Source: Diprion similis
Lineage: Eukaryota; Arthropoda; Insecta; Hymenoptera; Diprionidae
DNA length: 64,000 nucleotides
Reading direction: 5' to 3'
Assembly: GCF_021155765.1 (NCBI RefSeq)
Contig: NC_060106.1
Coordinates: forward strand, 10,919,501-10,983,500
Part shown: in pieces, positions 23,373 to 37,000 of the stretch
How positions within the stretch are numbered: position 1 is the stretch's first letter
How the letters are laid out: every line of letters begins with the position of its first letter
Translations under genes and position numbers: made by a program
Notes under the pieces: model-generated
Seen by the model: the letters and a program-made list of their open reading frames with translations, nothing else
Told to the model about the DNA's origin: nothing
Database searches by the model: none

Positions 23373-26300
23373 ATGTTGTCTACCGCAAAGGATTCGCTGA
23401 AAAAGTCTCACAATTTATATTTATACAATAAGTCATTGACGCGCATAACGTCTCTGCGTGCAACGTTTACGCATCATGTTGAAAAGAATCAATGTCGCGA
23501 ATCGTACGCGGGAAATGGTATGTTCCTAATGCCGAGCAGTTGAAATAACCTATAAGCATGATGCAATTATAAAAGTGTGAATTGTTGCCGAACAAAAAAG
23601 CTTTCATCGGATAAAGTGCTCGTTGACGTGTTCAAAATTTTATATTTATAATGTTTCAGTTGACTGTCTGTCAGATCACAACACGAAACAAGAGGTAACA
23701 ATGCAAAGTTCTTCTCATCACCAGGCAATATACAATCAGCAGGGTTGGTTTACTTCTGCACAAAGGTAATATTCATGACTAGCACACAATTTATACTCAT
23801 TTATTCTACACTACAATGTTTTTTTGCAAACAAAACTAGCTCATTCTCAGCTGTTTCATGTTTGCAATAATACTGATCATCGGCACCCAATGTTGGAAAT
23901 GACTTGTCATTAACTTCACTCGTGCCTATTCGTGATGAATGTACTTCGACAAATGATTAAGCAGCCTGCAGAGCGATTTTGTAACTCATTTAACGCTAGC
24001 GTTAACTTTTAACGCTAATGCATAGCCCCGCACTCACCCGCGCAGCCCGCCAGTACCTTGTTTTCTGTTAAAAATTGTCAATCCATGGCCATCCCGAAGC
24101 GTCAACTAGCGGAAAACAAAAGTTAACACTAGCGTTAGTTGCGTTAACGAGTTACAGAATCGCTTTGCTGGTTTAAACTTTTGTTTTGGTATTCTTTGTT
24201 TCAGGTCTAACAGTGGAGAAATTGGACAAAACATATTTGATGTATTGTTAACCAATCTTCTTAAAGCTAATAGTATAGATAAGCAGGGTATTTTCTTACA
24301 CAAGACGATGGGCCATCTCCCGGCTGTAAAACTGCAAGCGGTACATGCCACTTTGGAGGATAACTCAAAATTACCTCCTTCTACGCTACATATGAACAGA
24401 AAAGTTGACCGATACAAAAAGCATGAGATAGCTAATATCAAGGTATCAAAGACAGAGCGATTTTTCAGAGAAAATCATTCAAGGACAATGTTTTTGTCCA
24501 AGGAATTTACAAAAAGTCCTGTTTTTAACTGCATCAATGCGTTACATACCAGTGCATCAAACAGAGTTTCATTTGATGATGAAACGAGCAAAAAAATGCA
24601 AAATCGAAGGTCATTTGCGAAAGACGGAGATGAAGATTTTAATCAACAGCATGAGAATTATAATGATGATTTCCATTTTGAATCAATGAATCCGACGACC
24701 GATCCAAATCATAAAATCAGTAAAAATAATATTTGTGATGACCCCATCGATTTTTCGAAGAAAGTTCCAAGAAAAAGGAAACCAAAAAGACATTCACAAA
24801 CCTTACATTCAGATTGCAATAAAGAAGATCAAGATAAGCACGCGTCACATCATAGCAATAAAGTTACCGTCAGCCTGCAAAGTATGACTTTCAGTAGCTT
24901 CTATTACTAAAGAGTTGTTAGCTAGTGAATTTCTCACTTTTATTTGATTTATGTCTATTTTGTAAAGTTGCCATTCTAGTCACCTTCAGGATAACTGAGT
25001 GAACTCTATGTGATTCAACCAGTTTATTATTTACAGAACTCGAAAAGTTGTACCCAAATCCAAAAAATTCGATGGATAAAATTTATTCAACTATCAGCAC
25101 AGAATTCAAAGATAAAGTGTACATGGTGAAACCAAATTATCAAACTATATTCTCAGACAAAGGTAAAGTAACACTCTGGCAAGCTACCTACAATGTATTA
25201 TGGCCAAGTGAAATGAGTTTCACGGCTAAAGCTAAATCAAAAGCAGCTGCTTCTAGCGCAGCAAGTCTTAAGTGCTTACAATATTTGTTATCTAATGGAA
25301 AGGTGAAAAATGATTCACCAATTCTCTACAGCCTTAATGAACTTAAGGATATTTTGGATCCACCTATCAGAATACAAATTCAGCCAAAGTTAATTGAGAG
25401 TGTAAATCAAGTTCTAGATCAATACAATGAGGTATGAATACTTAATATGTCTAAGGTTGCAATTCAAATCTTAAAAGTTATTTACAATGATAATTTATAA
25501 GATTATACATTTATTTATTAGTGGATAGATTGTAATTAATATTTTCTTCTGTTCTAGGATATAGTACAACTTTTGACCAGTTCAGAAACTGAAGCGAATA
25601 AAATTCACCCATCAAAAATTGAATTGACTGACAGTGACGAAGACATAAATGAAGGCGAAGCGATTTCACCTACAGCAAGCCATACGATTGAAGCATCTGA
25701 TTGCTTATTGGATCCGCTTAGAGGAACACCATTAATTCCACACAGCAAAGATATTCTGGATAGACGAAATATGCAAATGTATCTGAGACTCAAAGCAAGG
25801 GGACCTGACAGTCACCTCAATTTCCCCATCAGGGAGTACAGGTAAACTGATTAAGACTGGCTAAGACCTTTGGAGAGTAAAGAAAATTTTTTTGAACCAC
25901 CATAACTTTAAAGTCCCTCTTTGAAAACTTTGAATCTGGAACTTTTTTTATTGGAGCTATTTTTATATTTTAAAATGGTATATATGTCAGTTGTTCTATT
26001 GATAACAAAGTGGTGAGCACGAATTGAGTCAATGCTAACAAAAGTTTGTTGGGGGTCGATTGTTCGCTAAATAAAGTCGGGGAGATTAAACATGGTCAGA
26101 GTTTCATTTTTGTTAATATCACTTTTTTTTAAATCAATTTCTGGGGGGGAATATGTGAGAGCAGAAAAAGTTACAAAACTTAATTTTTTTTCCACCAGAG
26201 GTTACTTTTTTGTAGAGTTTGGATCATTTCAGCAAAATCTGTTTTTTTTTTTTAATGAATCGTGGATGTGTATTTTTTTTATTCCATCAGGGAAAGTATG

Positions 26301-29300
26301 ATGAGCCGAAGATAAAAAATCCATATTTTGAACCGTAATTTCACGTGAAAAAACATAAATAAAAAACTAACCAAATAATTGCAAAAACCCTACGCTCCAT
26401 TGTAGATAATCTATTTAAGAATATTTTGTCCAAATTTCAAGTCAATCGGATTAACATTTTTCGAGATGTATTTACAGTCAGATTGGAAAATGTAGTTTTG
26501 AGATAATCGCAAAAGAAAGTAAATGTGTGCGGTTATTCGAGTAACAATCCACTTTTCATGTTTGACACTTAATCAGCGATTCCTGGCCCATACATGACTC
26601 ATTTGACAGCTGATTGAGCATTCTGGGTTTCTTTTTTGATAGCTCTGTGCGTTTGGCGAGTCTCTTTCATGCTTTTTTGAGCTCGGACGTTTACGGTAGC
26701 GCAACACTCAGTCGACTTCTATGTGCAAACTGTAGCAGCGTTACATTAAAAATGCTTGTAGCTTTAACAATTTTGTGAATTCCAATACGAGTTATGGCTC
26801 AAATTATTCGTAAGACTTGAAGGTTAATTATAATTTTAAAAAAATATTAAAAATCACGAAAGTCGAAAATTTCTGATTGGCCAGACCCCTTAAATAGCTA
26901 TGTCTCCGAGATAAGACCTTCGTCGCTCTTAACACTTTAGCATTGAACTGCTGCAGACAGGGTGAATTCAAGAAACAAGTTTCACGAATTATCGAATTTC
27001 ACCCGACTGATCTATTTATTACTTAACTTTTATAACACAGCATTTTTCTTGCAAGAGCGATGTCGAGAATATTAGTAGAGTTCTGTATGATTAAAAATTC
27101 TAGAGGAAATTTGAATACAAGAGATGTACTAGTTGATAAATTCCATAATCCCCACAATATTTCTATGAAACTATACAATTGTGAGAAGTATGTTCTACAG
27201 CTGTTCAATTATGAGAAGGATTTTGCAACTCTTGTCGAGATCTGGGGAGGATTTAATGCCCAGGAATCGGAAGAAAATTGTGGAGACATGCCTATATATT
27301 AAAAATATTCATGAATTTTACATGTCTGCCGCTGATCTGTGCCATATTTTTCAAAGCGTCGATTTAAAATAAAAACGCTGCGCGCGCACGTGGCGCGTAC
27401 ACGACGTATCCGATGTCCGAACCACGTGGGCCGATCGTCCTTCGCCTTGCCTCACAAACGAAGGCGCATGTGGCAATGGGGCGACCTTGCGCGGGCTTAC
27501 AACCTCCCTGCAAATTGGCTTATCGCCATTTCATATCGCGAGTAGATTCGCGATGTGAGGGAGCGACACTCGCTGCAAAATTGGGAACATCGTCACTATG
27601 ACCTTGACCCACAAAATGTACGGCCAACCGGAGTTTTCTACCAGGTTGCCCGCATTTTTAGACTGCGGTGACCCTGGCCGGTTTTACCGCTTGCAAACTA
27701 GGAAGCTCGAGCCTTCTCACCGGCCTTGGCCGGTGCTGGTGGCCGTCAAGTGACGATAAAATACAGCCAGCGACCTCCAAGTCACGAGCTGACCGTGATT
27801 TTCGCGATACGCGGCCTCCAATCCTCATTTTTCAAACATTTGCGCCGATTGCTATGAACGCGCTCGAGAATTAGCCTTGACATGAAAATTAACTGCGAAT
27901 TACGCAAGCATCTTGCGTTTTCACGCCATCCCTTCAAATAATATTATATTCACTTGTTCATCTAGATTTTAGATTTTTTGGTCGTGCATAATTTGTTAGT
28001 AAGCATAGTAAAAATCATTTGAAAATTTTCACCGTTTGGCGATCGATTCTCCGTTCAAATTTACGATGCGTTATACAACATGTATTCTTTTTATGTTATA
28101 ATTTTCAAAGAATAATTTTTCCTCTTTATTCTAACGAAATGTATACGCATTTACGATCATCTATAGGTGTTGGCGATACTTGCGCGAATGCTATTTTTGT
28201 CGTATGGCACTCAAGTGGGGGAAGCATGACGTAATTTGACGCGTATCTTCACCGCTCGACGGTTATATGACGTATTCCAACGTATTCATGACGCGCCAAA
28301 TGCTCGCGTGTGTGCTTTGCGCTTCAGATTCTGAACATGCCGACACTAGGTTCAATTTTAGCTAATGCTGTCGCAGCAACATGTGGTAACATGTGACAAT
28401 TCCATGAATTTCGCACGTTTAAGTTACTGTGCGATTTGATTATCGATTATATATTTATGACATATTATTGATGTGCATTGACAAAAATCGAATCTTTACG
28501 AATTCTTCAGTTTGAATATTTATTTTATATGTGAAGGCAGCTTTATCGACGTCCCGCAGGTATTGGAATTTCGAGAAATTTAGATATTCAAATATTTTTG
28601 GGAAATTATGAGTAACTCAGGCAATTTTATTAAAAATCAAATCAAATTATTCGCTGACATACTATGTCAAAGATAATTAGTGCTTGATGCTCAGTTTAAT
28701 TAACGCGTCTCGTAGTTGCATAAGATACTTTACTGAACTAAAAAAAGTAGGATTTGGCTAAATTCCTAAGTATTCAGCTTGTATGCAGAATAAAAAATAC
28801 ATATGTAACAACAATTTCTTAATTGGAAACTTTGAAGAAAAGTTATATATGCTCATTCTAATCTCGCAGAAACATGTTAAACGAGAAGATAGCCAATTGA
28901 AAATTTTATTCTGGTGCTAAAGCAAATATTTAAAGATACCAACTGCTCGAAAAATATTTAATGCTGAACATTTTTGCTTGCTCTGTAGAGAGGACATCAT
29001 AAATCAAGTTGAAGCACAACGCATTCTGGTTGTCAAGGGTGAACCAGGCTGTGGAAAAAGTACGCAGGTGCCACAGTTCCTTTTGGACCATTTTACGGAG
29101 CATGGAAAAGGAACGGCCTGCAATATCATCATCACACAACCACGTAAAATATCAGCAATTTCATTAGCCAAGCGTGTGGCTGCTGAGAGGAAAGAAAATT
29201 TGGGAGAATGTGTCGGTTACCAAGTAAGATTGCAAAAGGTTGTCCCAAGTGGGCCGAGTGGCGGAATCCTATTCTGTTCAAGTGGAGTACTTTTGCGAAG

Positions 29301-32300
29301 ATTACAGCAAAATCCTGACTTGCTTGGATGTTCACATGTAATTTTAGATGAAGCGCATGAACGGGACTTGAATACAGACGTATTGATTGTATTCCTGAAT
29401 CGAGCTTTGAAAAGAAATTCGGAATTGAGACTGATTATCATGTCTGCCACAATAAACGCTGGCTTATTTGAGAGGTATTTTGGCTGCAATACGATCAGCG
29501 TTCCCGGCTTTATGTACCCTGTGAAAATGCATTTCTTGGAGGATATAATGCGTCTTCCCATTAGGGGTATCACCCATCAAAATATGAATCTAGCAAACCC
29601 ATCTGTAAACACTGAAGACCTAGCAAAATTAATTGAGTGGATCTCAAAAAACAAACCCAACGGTGCTATCTTATGCTTTCTCCCAGGATGGTCCGAAATA
29701 CGAAAATTAAAACAACGTTTAGAAGAGACCTTGAAATCTGAAACTCACCTGATTCTGCCTATTCACTCACGGCTTCCTTATTCTGATCAGCTGATGATTT
29801 TTAATAAACCACCTGATGGAGTCAGAAAAATAGTTCTCGCAACGAATATAGCTGAAACTAGTATAACTATCGATGATGTAGTATATGTTGTGGATTCTTG
29901 TGCGCACAAGGAAGTCCGGGCTCATGACACAGGTGGTTGTATGATTGACAATCAATGGATATCAAAAGGAAATGTAAATCAGAGGTAATTAATTAAATGC
30001 ATCAAGTTTATCAAAAACTCATTTCTCACACACCTGACTCAATAATAATGTTCGATCAGATTAAGATTTCATTTGGTTTTTCTTCTAAATTCGAACATTC
30101 TTATGTTATTTGTGTATCTAGGAAAGGAAGAGCTGGTCGTGTACAGCCTGGTGAGAGCTACCATTTCATAACTAAGGATAAATATGAATCGCTCAGCGCG
30201 TTCCCGATACCCGAAATTATGCGTGCTGCACTGCAAAGAATTGTTTTGGAGTGCAAAACGTACACATTAGAAAAAGCAGCAGAATTTTTCTCTCAGTTGC
30301 CCGAACCACCGAGAACATCATCTGTGCAAAATGCAATTAATGAATTAATAGAAATTGGTGCGTTAAATAAGAACGAGGATTTGACGGCATTAGGAAAAAG
30401 AATTGCACTATTCCCTGCTGAGCCTAGACTGAGCAAAGCTATGGTTTACGCTGCTATCTTCGAGTATGTATTAACTTTTAATGTTTATATAGCTAGAGAT
30501 CCGGGAGTTCACTTTGTGTTCCCATACACTCAAATTTGTCGCGTGTTGTACTAGTAGATGAAATTGAAAGTCAAATCCTTACCAACTCGGTGTAGAGAGA
30601 GAGAGATGGTATACTCTCATTCTAACCTGATGTACCAATTTTCAGGTGCCTGAACCCAATTCTCACATTGACGGCATTACTGTCTGTAGACATTGAAATA
30701 TTCACAGATAGTTTATATGACAAATCACCTGTGCGGAAAGTCAAGATTGATTTTGATCCTGTGAGCGACCATCTTGCCATAGCTTGGCTTTTCGAGCAAT
30801 GGAATATGCATGCCGATCAAGATGAAGATGCGGCTTATCAATTTTGTCAACAATCACAGCTTGTATCTGCCAGGATGTTTTTCTTGAAAGGTTGGTATTC
30901 AGAATTACGTAATTTATTTTGTATTTTATCATTGTACATTAATTGAAACGAATTACATCTCGAAAAATTTTATTCGCTTTCCTTGAAATGCCGTACTTTT
31001 ATAATCAACACTTATTAACCGTTTTTAGATTTCTCTTAGCAAATATGTATTATTCAACCCATTAATTTTATCTGATTTCTGCTTGCATTGCAGATTTGAA
31101 AATTTTGTTCAGTCAGTATCTTACTCGTTGCCGTATAATGGACCCATACGTCAATTGGAGAAGCTTAGGTTCAAATGTAAACACAAATTCAACAAATGAT
31201 GAGTTTGTACGTGGTGTCCTCTTTGCTGGATTAGGAAGGGTACTTCAGAATAGAGGTAGAGGATTAAAAAACGGCAGAATCAAGAAGATTAAAAATGTTA
31301 TGCTCATGCAGTAAGTACTTGTCATTGATTCTAATCAATCATACTCGCGTACCTCAATGAATCTATTTAGGTGCTTTAGCTCTGCGTTAGCATGATCTAT
31401 TCCACTTCATAGAGGATTTAGTTATAATTTCTATTCTATTTTCACGAGTATGCAAATTATAGTTTGTCGGACATAAATTGCGTGTTTGGGCTCTTTAATA
31501 CCACAATCCTTATGCTTACAGAAATGGGCGGAGAGCAACTTTGAGATCCGATAGCGTCAATTACAACAGAGAAGAATGGCCAAGTCCTTATCTCACCTAC
31601 CAACAGTGTGTTCACAGCAGTGAAAGAAGAACTGCTATAATTGGGGAAAGTACTATTATTTCACCACTCGCAGTCTTATTGTTCAGTGAAGGAAACATTG
31701 AAGCACGTAATGTAAGTTTTATTTTTAGCTTAAATTTCGCTTTGTAGTTACAGATGAGAAACACGCATAGATAAATTGAAGATTTAATTTATACAGTGTC
31801 TTCGAGATTTTAGTACTTCATGTCCACTCTGTTTATAGTATTATCTGTGACCATATACCATACTTTCAGATATATTAGAGTGTGCCAAAAAAAAAATCTC
31901 TGATTTTTATTTTAGGTATTATTTAAATGGAAAATGTAAAAAATAAAATAGGCACCTCTAAATATCAATATTAAGAGCTTATATTTGGTTGAGATATTCT
32001 ATTCAAGATGCACTACCAAAATTTTGATGCACGTTTAAAAAATAATTTTTTTTTTTGGCATGCCCTAAGGTACATGGTATATTCAAGGTTTCAAGTTCTA
32101 CTCTTGAAGCAAAGTAATTTTTATTCAGTAATTTATTCCAACATCGAAATTTTACAGTATCGAGAAACTAAAATTGAAACCACCGATGTCTTACTGACAT
32201 TCCAAGATAAGAAGAACGTCCGGCTCATTTGCGATAAAGAGTAAGAATGCATTTTTAATTATTCCTCCACCTCGATTATTTATAGTCCGTTTTTCACTTC

Positions 32301-32536
32301 ATCTACATTGTAACCATTATCTTTACAGAACTGCAGACTTGTTACTGAAGCTGAGGAGTGCGTTGCAGAATGTAGTCCGTCACTTAATCGAATACAGAGG
32401 CTTGGATGGTGCTGACAATAAGAACAATGCAACAATTGAATTGTTCAAAATCGTACTGATAAATTTACTCAAAGAAATTTTAAACGAAGCAAATGGACTG
32501 GATGATCAATCTGAAGGGTCTATTCATCAAGCTTAG
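23373..32536 (+). CDS. DHX30: DHX30-type DEAH-box RNA helicase, twelve exons
   Basis: Exons are 23373-23517, 23660-23765, 24205-24881, 25037-25431, 25558-25841, 28989-29984, 30122-30463, 30646-30890, 31094-31310, 31522-31711, 32158-32240 and 32329-32536, giving 1295 residues in continuous phase. The N-terminus (MLSTAKDSLKKSHN..) is basic and Ser-rich, like a mitochondrial presequence. A double-stranded-RNA-binding-like domain lies at about residues 311-385. The helicase core has GEPGCGKST (553-561), DEAH (656-659), SAT (688-690), LATNIAETSITI and QRKGRAGR, the last split by an intron. HA2- and OB-like C-terminal regions follow. In vertebrates DHX30 supports mitochondrial ribosome assembly and transcript handling in RNA granules. 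The donor of exon 3 (24881, before GTATGA) is the least certain junction. A poly(A) signal candidate is at 32970. Confidence 0.93.
23957..24176. mobile_element. Short inverted-repeat element (MITE) with TTAA flanks in DHX30 intron 2
   Basis: Two arms are imperfect inverted copies. The left, from about 23967, reads GCAGAGCGATTTTGTAACTC. The right arm reversed, ending about 24169, reads GCAAAGCGATTCTGTAACTC. Both continue into TTAACGC and CTAGCGTTAAC blocks, giving arms of about 60 bases. A TTAA sits just outside each end (23957-23960 and 24173-24176), the target-site signature of piggyBac-type elements. The extreme tips match poorly, so the class is tentative. There is no coding capacity. Confidence 0.6.
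25842..28988 (+). other. Long DHX30 intron before the helicase core
   Basis: A 3.1 kb intron separates the dsRNA-binding part from the helicase core. It is AT-rich up to about 27350, then has CpG-rich blocks at about 27360-27860 and 28190-28340. An 80-codon ATG frame at 27060-27302 was judged to be chance. No DHX30 exon is missing here: the residues on either side join in phase and align with the family. Confidence 0.6.
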
Positions 32537-33569
32537 AAGAGTGGTAGTACCAAGTTAGTATGGTTTTTCTCCAGGAAACATACTTTGTTTTGGTGGGATA
32601 CTTATTTAAACCTGACCGCCCAAGGCAAAATTAGGCTCTTTGAGTATACATACATTGTAGTTAATTGGTGAAGTTTTTTTTCAAAGTGTTTCGATAGGGT
32701 TCTATGCCCTATGCTAAGTGTTACAGCGCGACCCTATTATTATTATTATGAAACCTCTACTTCACCGCGACCGCACAGTGCAATATCGTATTAGTTCGAG
32801 TAAAAGTCGAGGTTTTTTGAGGCCAATATTGCTGTAAAAATTCGTACTCAATTTATAAAATGGGATCGAGGTACATTGGGGAGATGTTTGGACATTTTCT
32901 TTATCGATTGAAAGAAGTTCATTTTTAATTTAAGTATTCATAAATATGCGTAAAAAAGGCAATATTAAAAATAAATGTATCTACTTCTGTGATTGCAACT
33001 TCTCATAAAATTCGACTTATATTTGGTTCCTAAGAAAAAATGGGGGTCGACTTATATTCAGGATTGATTTATACTCTGGCTAATACGGCACTTATTAATG
33101 TGAATAACCTCGTGAAAAGCTTTATTGAAGACTATCAAATTTAAGATAGTCCGTCAGCCGGAAGCTAAACGAACGTACAGCTGATGTATTTTATAATTTA
33201 TTCAAGTATTATAATTATTCCCTAGGACATAGTGTATAAATGTAAATTTGTATGGAATGAAACAATTCTTAGATTACTTATTTCAATGATTATCAAACTA
33301 TCCAAGCATTAAGGGTCTGCTGCACTCTACGGGTATTGCATCAAATTTTTCTCCGAAACCGCATAAATTTTGAATATTTGTTTTTGTGAATTGGACTGTT
33401 CGTGTGGTCAGCGCTTGGACCAATCTACCAGTGGGTTAAAATGTTGTGAGTTGAGGTATAAAAAAAACGGAAACTTCATACGGTTCAGCGTTGATAAATT
33501 TGGGTTGGACATCTTGCGTATAAATACTTTCGTATAAATTTTGGAAATTTGGTTACTCGATCCACTTAC
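32537..33569 (+). other. DHX30 3' UTR and convergent spacer
   Basis: DHX30 (+) and RPGR (-) converge on this region. AATAAA at 32970-32975 is the best DHX30 polyadenylation signal. No coding sequence is supportable apart from the candidate minus-strand exon that begins at 33570. Confidence 0.5.
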
Positions 33570-33661
33570 CTTTTTACCTAAGAGTTTTGAATTTCCTTTC
33601 TCAGATTCCGAAGGTCTATCCACATTATTGACCATAGGACCTTTTTGTTGCTCATGGTAAA
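33570..33661 (-). CDS. Candidate alternative 3' exon of RPGR
   Basis: On the minus strand an AG acceptor at 33663-33662 and a consensus GTAAGT donor just below 33570 bound 92 bases. These encode a hydrophilic Ser/Lys/Glu-rich segment (VYHEQQKGPMVNNVD.. to KLLGKK). The incoming phase (1) equals the outgoing phase of RPGR exon 10, so it could replace the normal exons 11-12 and give a different C-terminus. No downstream exon is certain; a frame LPADGLS-stop after an AG near 33160 would fit the phase. It could also belong to an unrelated transcript. Confidence 0.28.
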
Positions 33662-34057
33662 CTAATCAATGTTCAGACATTATTCGGTAAGTTTACGGAC
33701 TATTGCATGCAGAGGTGGCATTTCAGTGGGCGTGTTGTAACTGCAGTGAGTACATAGGCCGTTGAAATTTGTATAAAATGTCAAAGTCATCCTGCTGTTC
33801 TTTTTTATATTATCTCGTGTGATATATTTTCATTTATTGTATATTATATTATTTATTACAAGATTAAATTATACTAAGAACAGCCTTAAATAACTTAACG
33901 TTTTACACATCTACAATATTTTGATACTAGAGCAATATAAAGTGACATTGCTTTCCTGTATAATTTTGATTTCGTTCACAACTTGGTCCCGAGCCCGGAT
34001 CTTGTATAATTTATAAAAAATATAATAAAATATAACTTCACGTCCAAGTCGTCTCAG

Positions 34058-37000
34058 TTACAGCACGGTGCACATTCTCGACTGGAACAAAAATAACCAA
34101 TTACGGAAGGTAGAAAGTATAGAGAACGCTTCGAAAATTCATCGTATAAACAAAAGTACGGAAGTTGTATGTACACGATTCTTACTTTCACTTTTGAATT
34201 AGATGCACTGCCTCCATTAACACCATTTTGCAGCTCCTGTGGTTTTTTCCCTTTGAATAGTTTCGCAATTTTTCCTATAACAGGATACGTTTCTGTTTTT
34301 ATCGGTATTGTATCGGGGAAAAAATTGTTTTACCTAATAGACATTCAGGTACCTGTTTTTTGCGGTGGAGGTTCTATTACGTCAGCATCGTCCTGCGCCA
34401 TTTCCGTCTCTCCTTTTTCCTGTCCCTTTTCAAGTTCTTCTTCGTGTATTTTGTTTTCTTTTTCTTCCATTTGTTGCTCCCTGTCTGGAACCGGTTGTTC
34501 TTCTCCATTTATTGATCGAGCTGTTTTAGAACTTCGTCTCGTATCCGATTTCTTAATCGCTTCCTCAACTTCATGAATTTGATTGCTTTCTTCAAAAGGA
34601 TTTTTAGAATCCCCAGATCCGTTCCTCGACGCGTTACCGGCACTTTTTGCAGATTCACTCGGAAGTGACGCTATCTTCCCTTCATTCATCGCTTCATCCG
34701 ACAGACCAGATTTTTGTCTCGGGGGCTTAGGAGGAGGGATTTGATGTTCGTCCACAGGAGATGCTGGCTTTTCCATTGCCGAGGCAGAGCTAACGGGTGA
34801 TTTAATTTGCCTATCAATCGATCGATTACTTCGCGCTGAAATGGTAGACCTTAAACTAGCGGTCGCTGATTGCATCCTTTCCACCGATTGCTCGGCGTTA
34901 TCTACTTTCCCAGAATCATCTTTGTTCGTCTGATTGTTGTTCGTTGTTTCGTCAGTTTCGTTGGCTAGTTCGTTCAGCAATTCTTCAGTCTTATTCTCTT
35001 CCTCTATGTAGTCGGCGAGCTTTTTAGGGAATTCCGGTTTCTTGATATTGTTCATCGCGTCTGTAACACTGCCCATCATACCCTCAGCGGTTTTTTTCAC
35101 CACCTCGACGTCTTCCTTGACGGTATCGGTGACATTTTTCACCACGCTTTCGACTTTGCTCTGCAGTTCCGCCTTCGCATTCGTCAAACTATTCTTCACC
35201 TTATCCGTCGTCTCCGTAACGCTATTTTCAACAGACTTTATCGCGTTGTCGAGATCGTTCTTGTCTGGCAATATGTCACCCGCAATTCGACCAAGGGCCG
35301 CGATCTTCAACGGTGGTAGAGAATTCTTCCTCGCGACGTGTTCCTGAAATACGAGACTTGGACTTTATACTCCGCGACAATGGATAACCATACAAAATTT
35401 TCTTTCAGGTATCGAAACTTACCGGTTCCACATCAGCAGGCTCTTCCTCGACTTCTTCACGCCGTTTGCCGATGAGAATCGTGTGACAACCGCCGCACGA
35501 GACCTATGAAACAATTTAAAAATTTGTCAACGGCGGTTCAAAATTTACAACGAATATTACAGTAACGTATGTAATTGTTCGTACATCGGTTATCATGAGC
35601 TCTTCATATTTAGCTCCATACGTTATTTCGTGGACGTTGTTTTCATTCTCTTCAAGCCCGAGTTTGCCGTGTCTTCCATCGCCGCACATAAACAGCTTGC
35701 CAGATTCTGTAAAAATTGTATATTTTGTAAAAAAAAAAAAAGGTAGAGTTGGGTTTAATTGAATGCGACTAAGCTTGGGATCTAACGCCGACTTTTATGA
35801 TACCCAAAATTGAGTTATATTGTTATAAGTTCGATATATATATATAATATTCCTATAAGTAATATTATAAAAAATAGACTAGATACAACTTAGATAATGA
35901 TGGTTAGGTGTCATTGTTTTAATTTCCGAATATTGAAACCGGAGTAAAAATAAGTCAAACGTGTCGTAAAATTTTTTTTCTCCCGTCGTTCATCAAATTT
36001 AATTTGGGTTTTACAAGTTCCAGTTTTTCAGCGCGTAACGCTAGCTGTTCAACTTTTAATCTTCCGACCAACAAAAATCCCGTTGTGGAAAATTTTTTCG
36101 TCATTATCGGTACACTCGAAATTTATTACCTACCTGTAACTAAAGCCGTGTGACTTTCTCCGGCAGCGATTTCGGTGATAACTTCTCCCTCTGAAACGCC
36201 ACGCGGAAGAAGCTTCGGCGTTTGTACTTCTGTAACGTCAACACCCATCCCTAATTGCCCGCTGACGTTGCTTCCGAAGCAGTAGAGTTCGCCGGTTTCT
36301 GAACGTGAAAAAATGAACGTTTCGTCGTTGTTTTCTGTATCTTCGATTTCAGAGAAGCTGCTTGAAGCATGCCAACTCCGATTCGTTCAAATTCTTTGCA
36401 GGCAACTTCGATGCAGTTTAGCTCTGAACTATAAATATTTATAGAAATTTCTGGTGTACCTGTTAGAACGAGACTGTGGTGTCCTCCACAAACGATCTTC
36501 GCAACTGGACCCGGAAGCTGCAACTGTTTCGGAGCGGCTTGGGTAGAGAAGTTGACAACGATTCCCAGTTTGCCACTTTCAGCCTCACCACAGACGTATA
36601 TGAGGCCGCTTTCTTAAAAAAATAATAAAACGTGGTTGGTAAAAGGAAAGTGAGAAAAAGATTAAACAATCCGAAAAAGTATTCGCTGGTCAATGACCAT
36701 GAAAGGAACTTTCTTGAAGATGAACGAATACATTCGAGTGACGAAACCTGTTTTTTCGGAGGTCAAAAGCATATTTCTTATTACCCGGCACAGTGCCAAT
36801 TCCTGACGTTATAATTCATTGATTCTTCTGAAATATCTACCAGTCAAAAACGCCGTGTGATAGTATCCAGTGCTGATCGCTTTTATGGTTTCTGGAATCG
36901 GAACCTTCGTGGGCTTGTTGACCAAACCGGAAGTGCCGGCCAGCCCTAACTGTCCCTCAAGATTACTGCCCCAGGCGATGACTCCTCCGTCACTGAGGAG

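Noticed and set aside
27060..27302. 80-codon ATG frame in the DHX30 intron
   Set aside because: No recognisable domain, no supporting splice context beyond a weak acceptor, and DHX30 exons join across it in phase; length is within chance expectation for the window.
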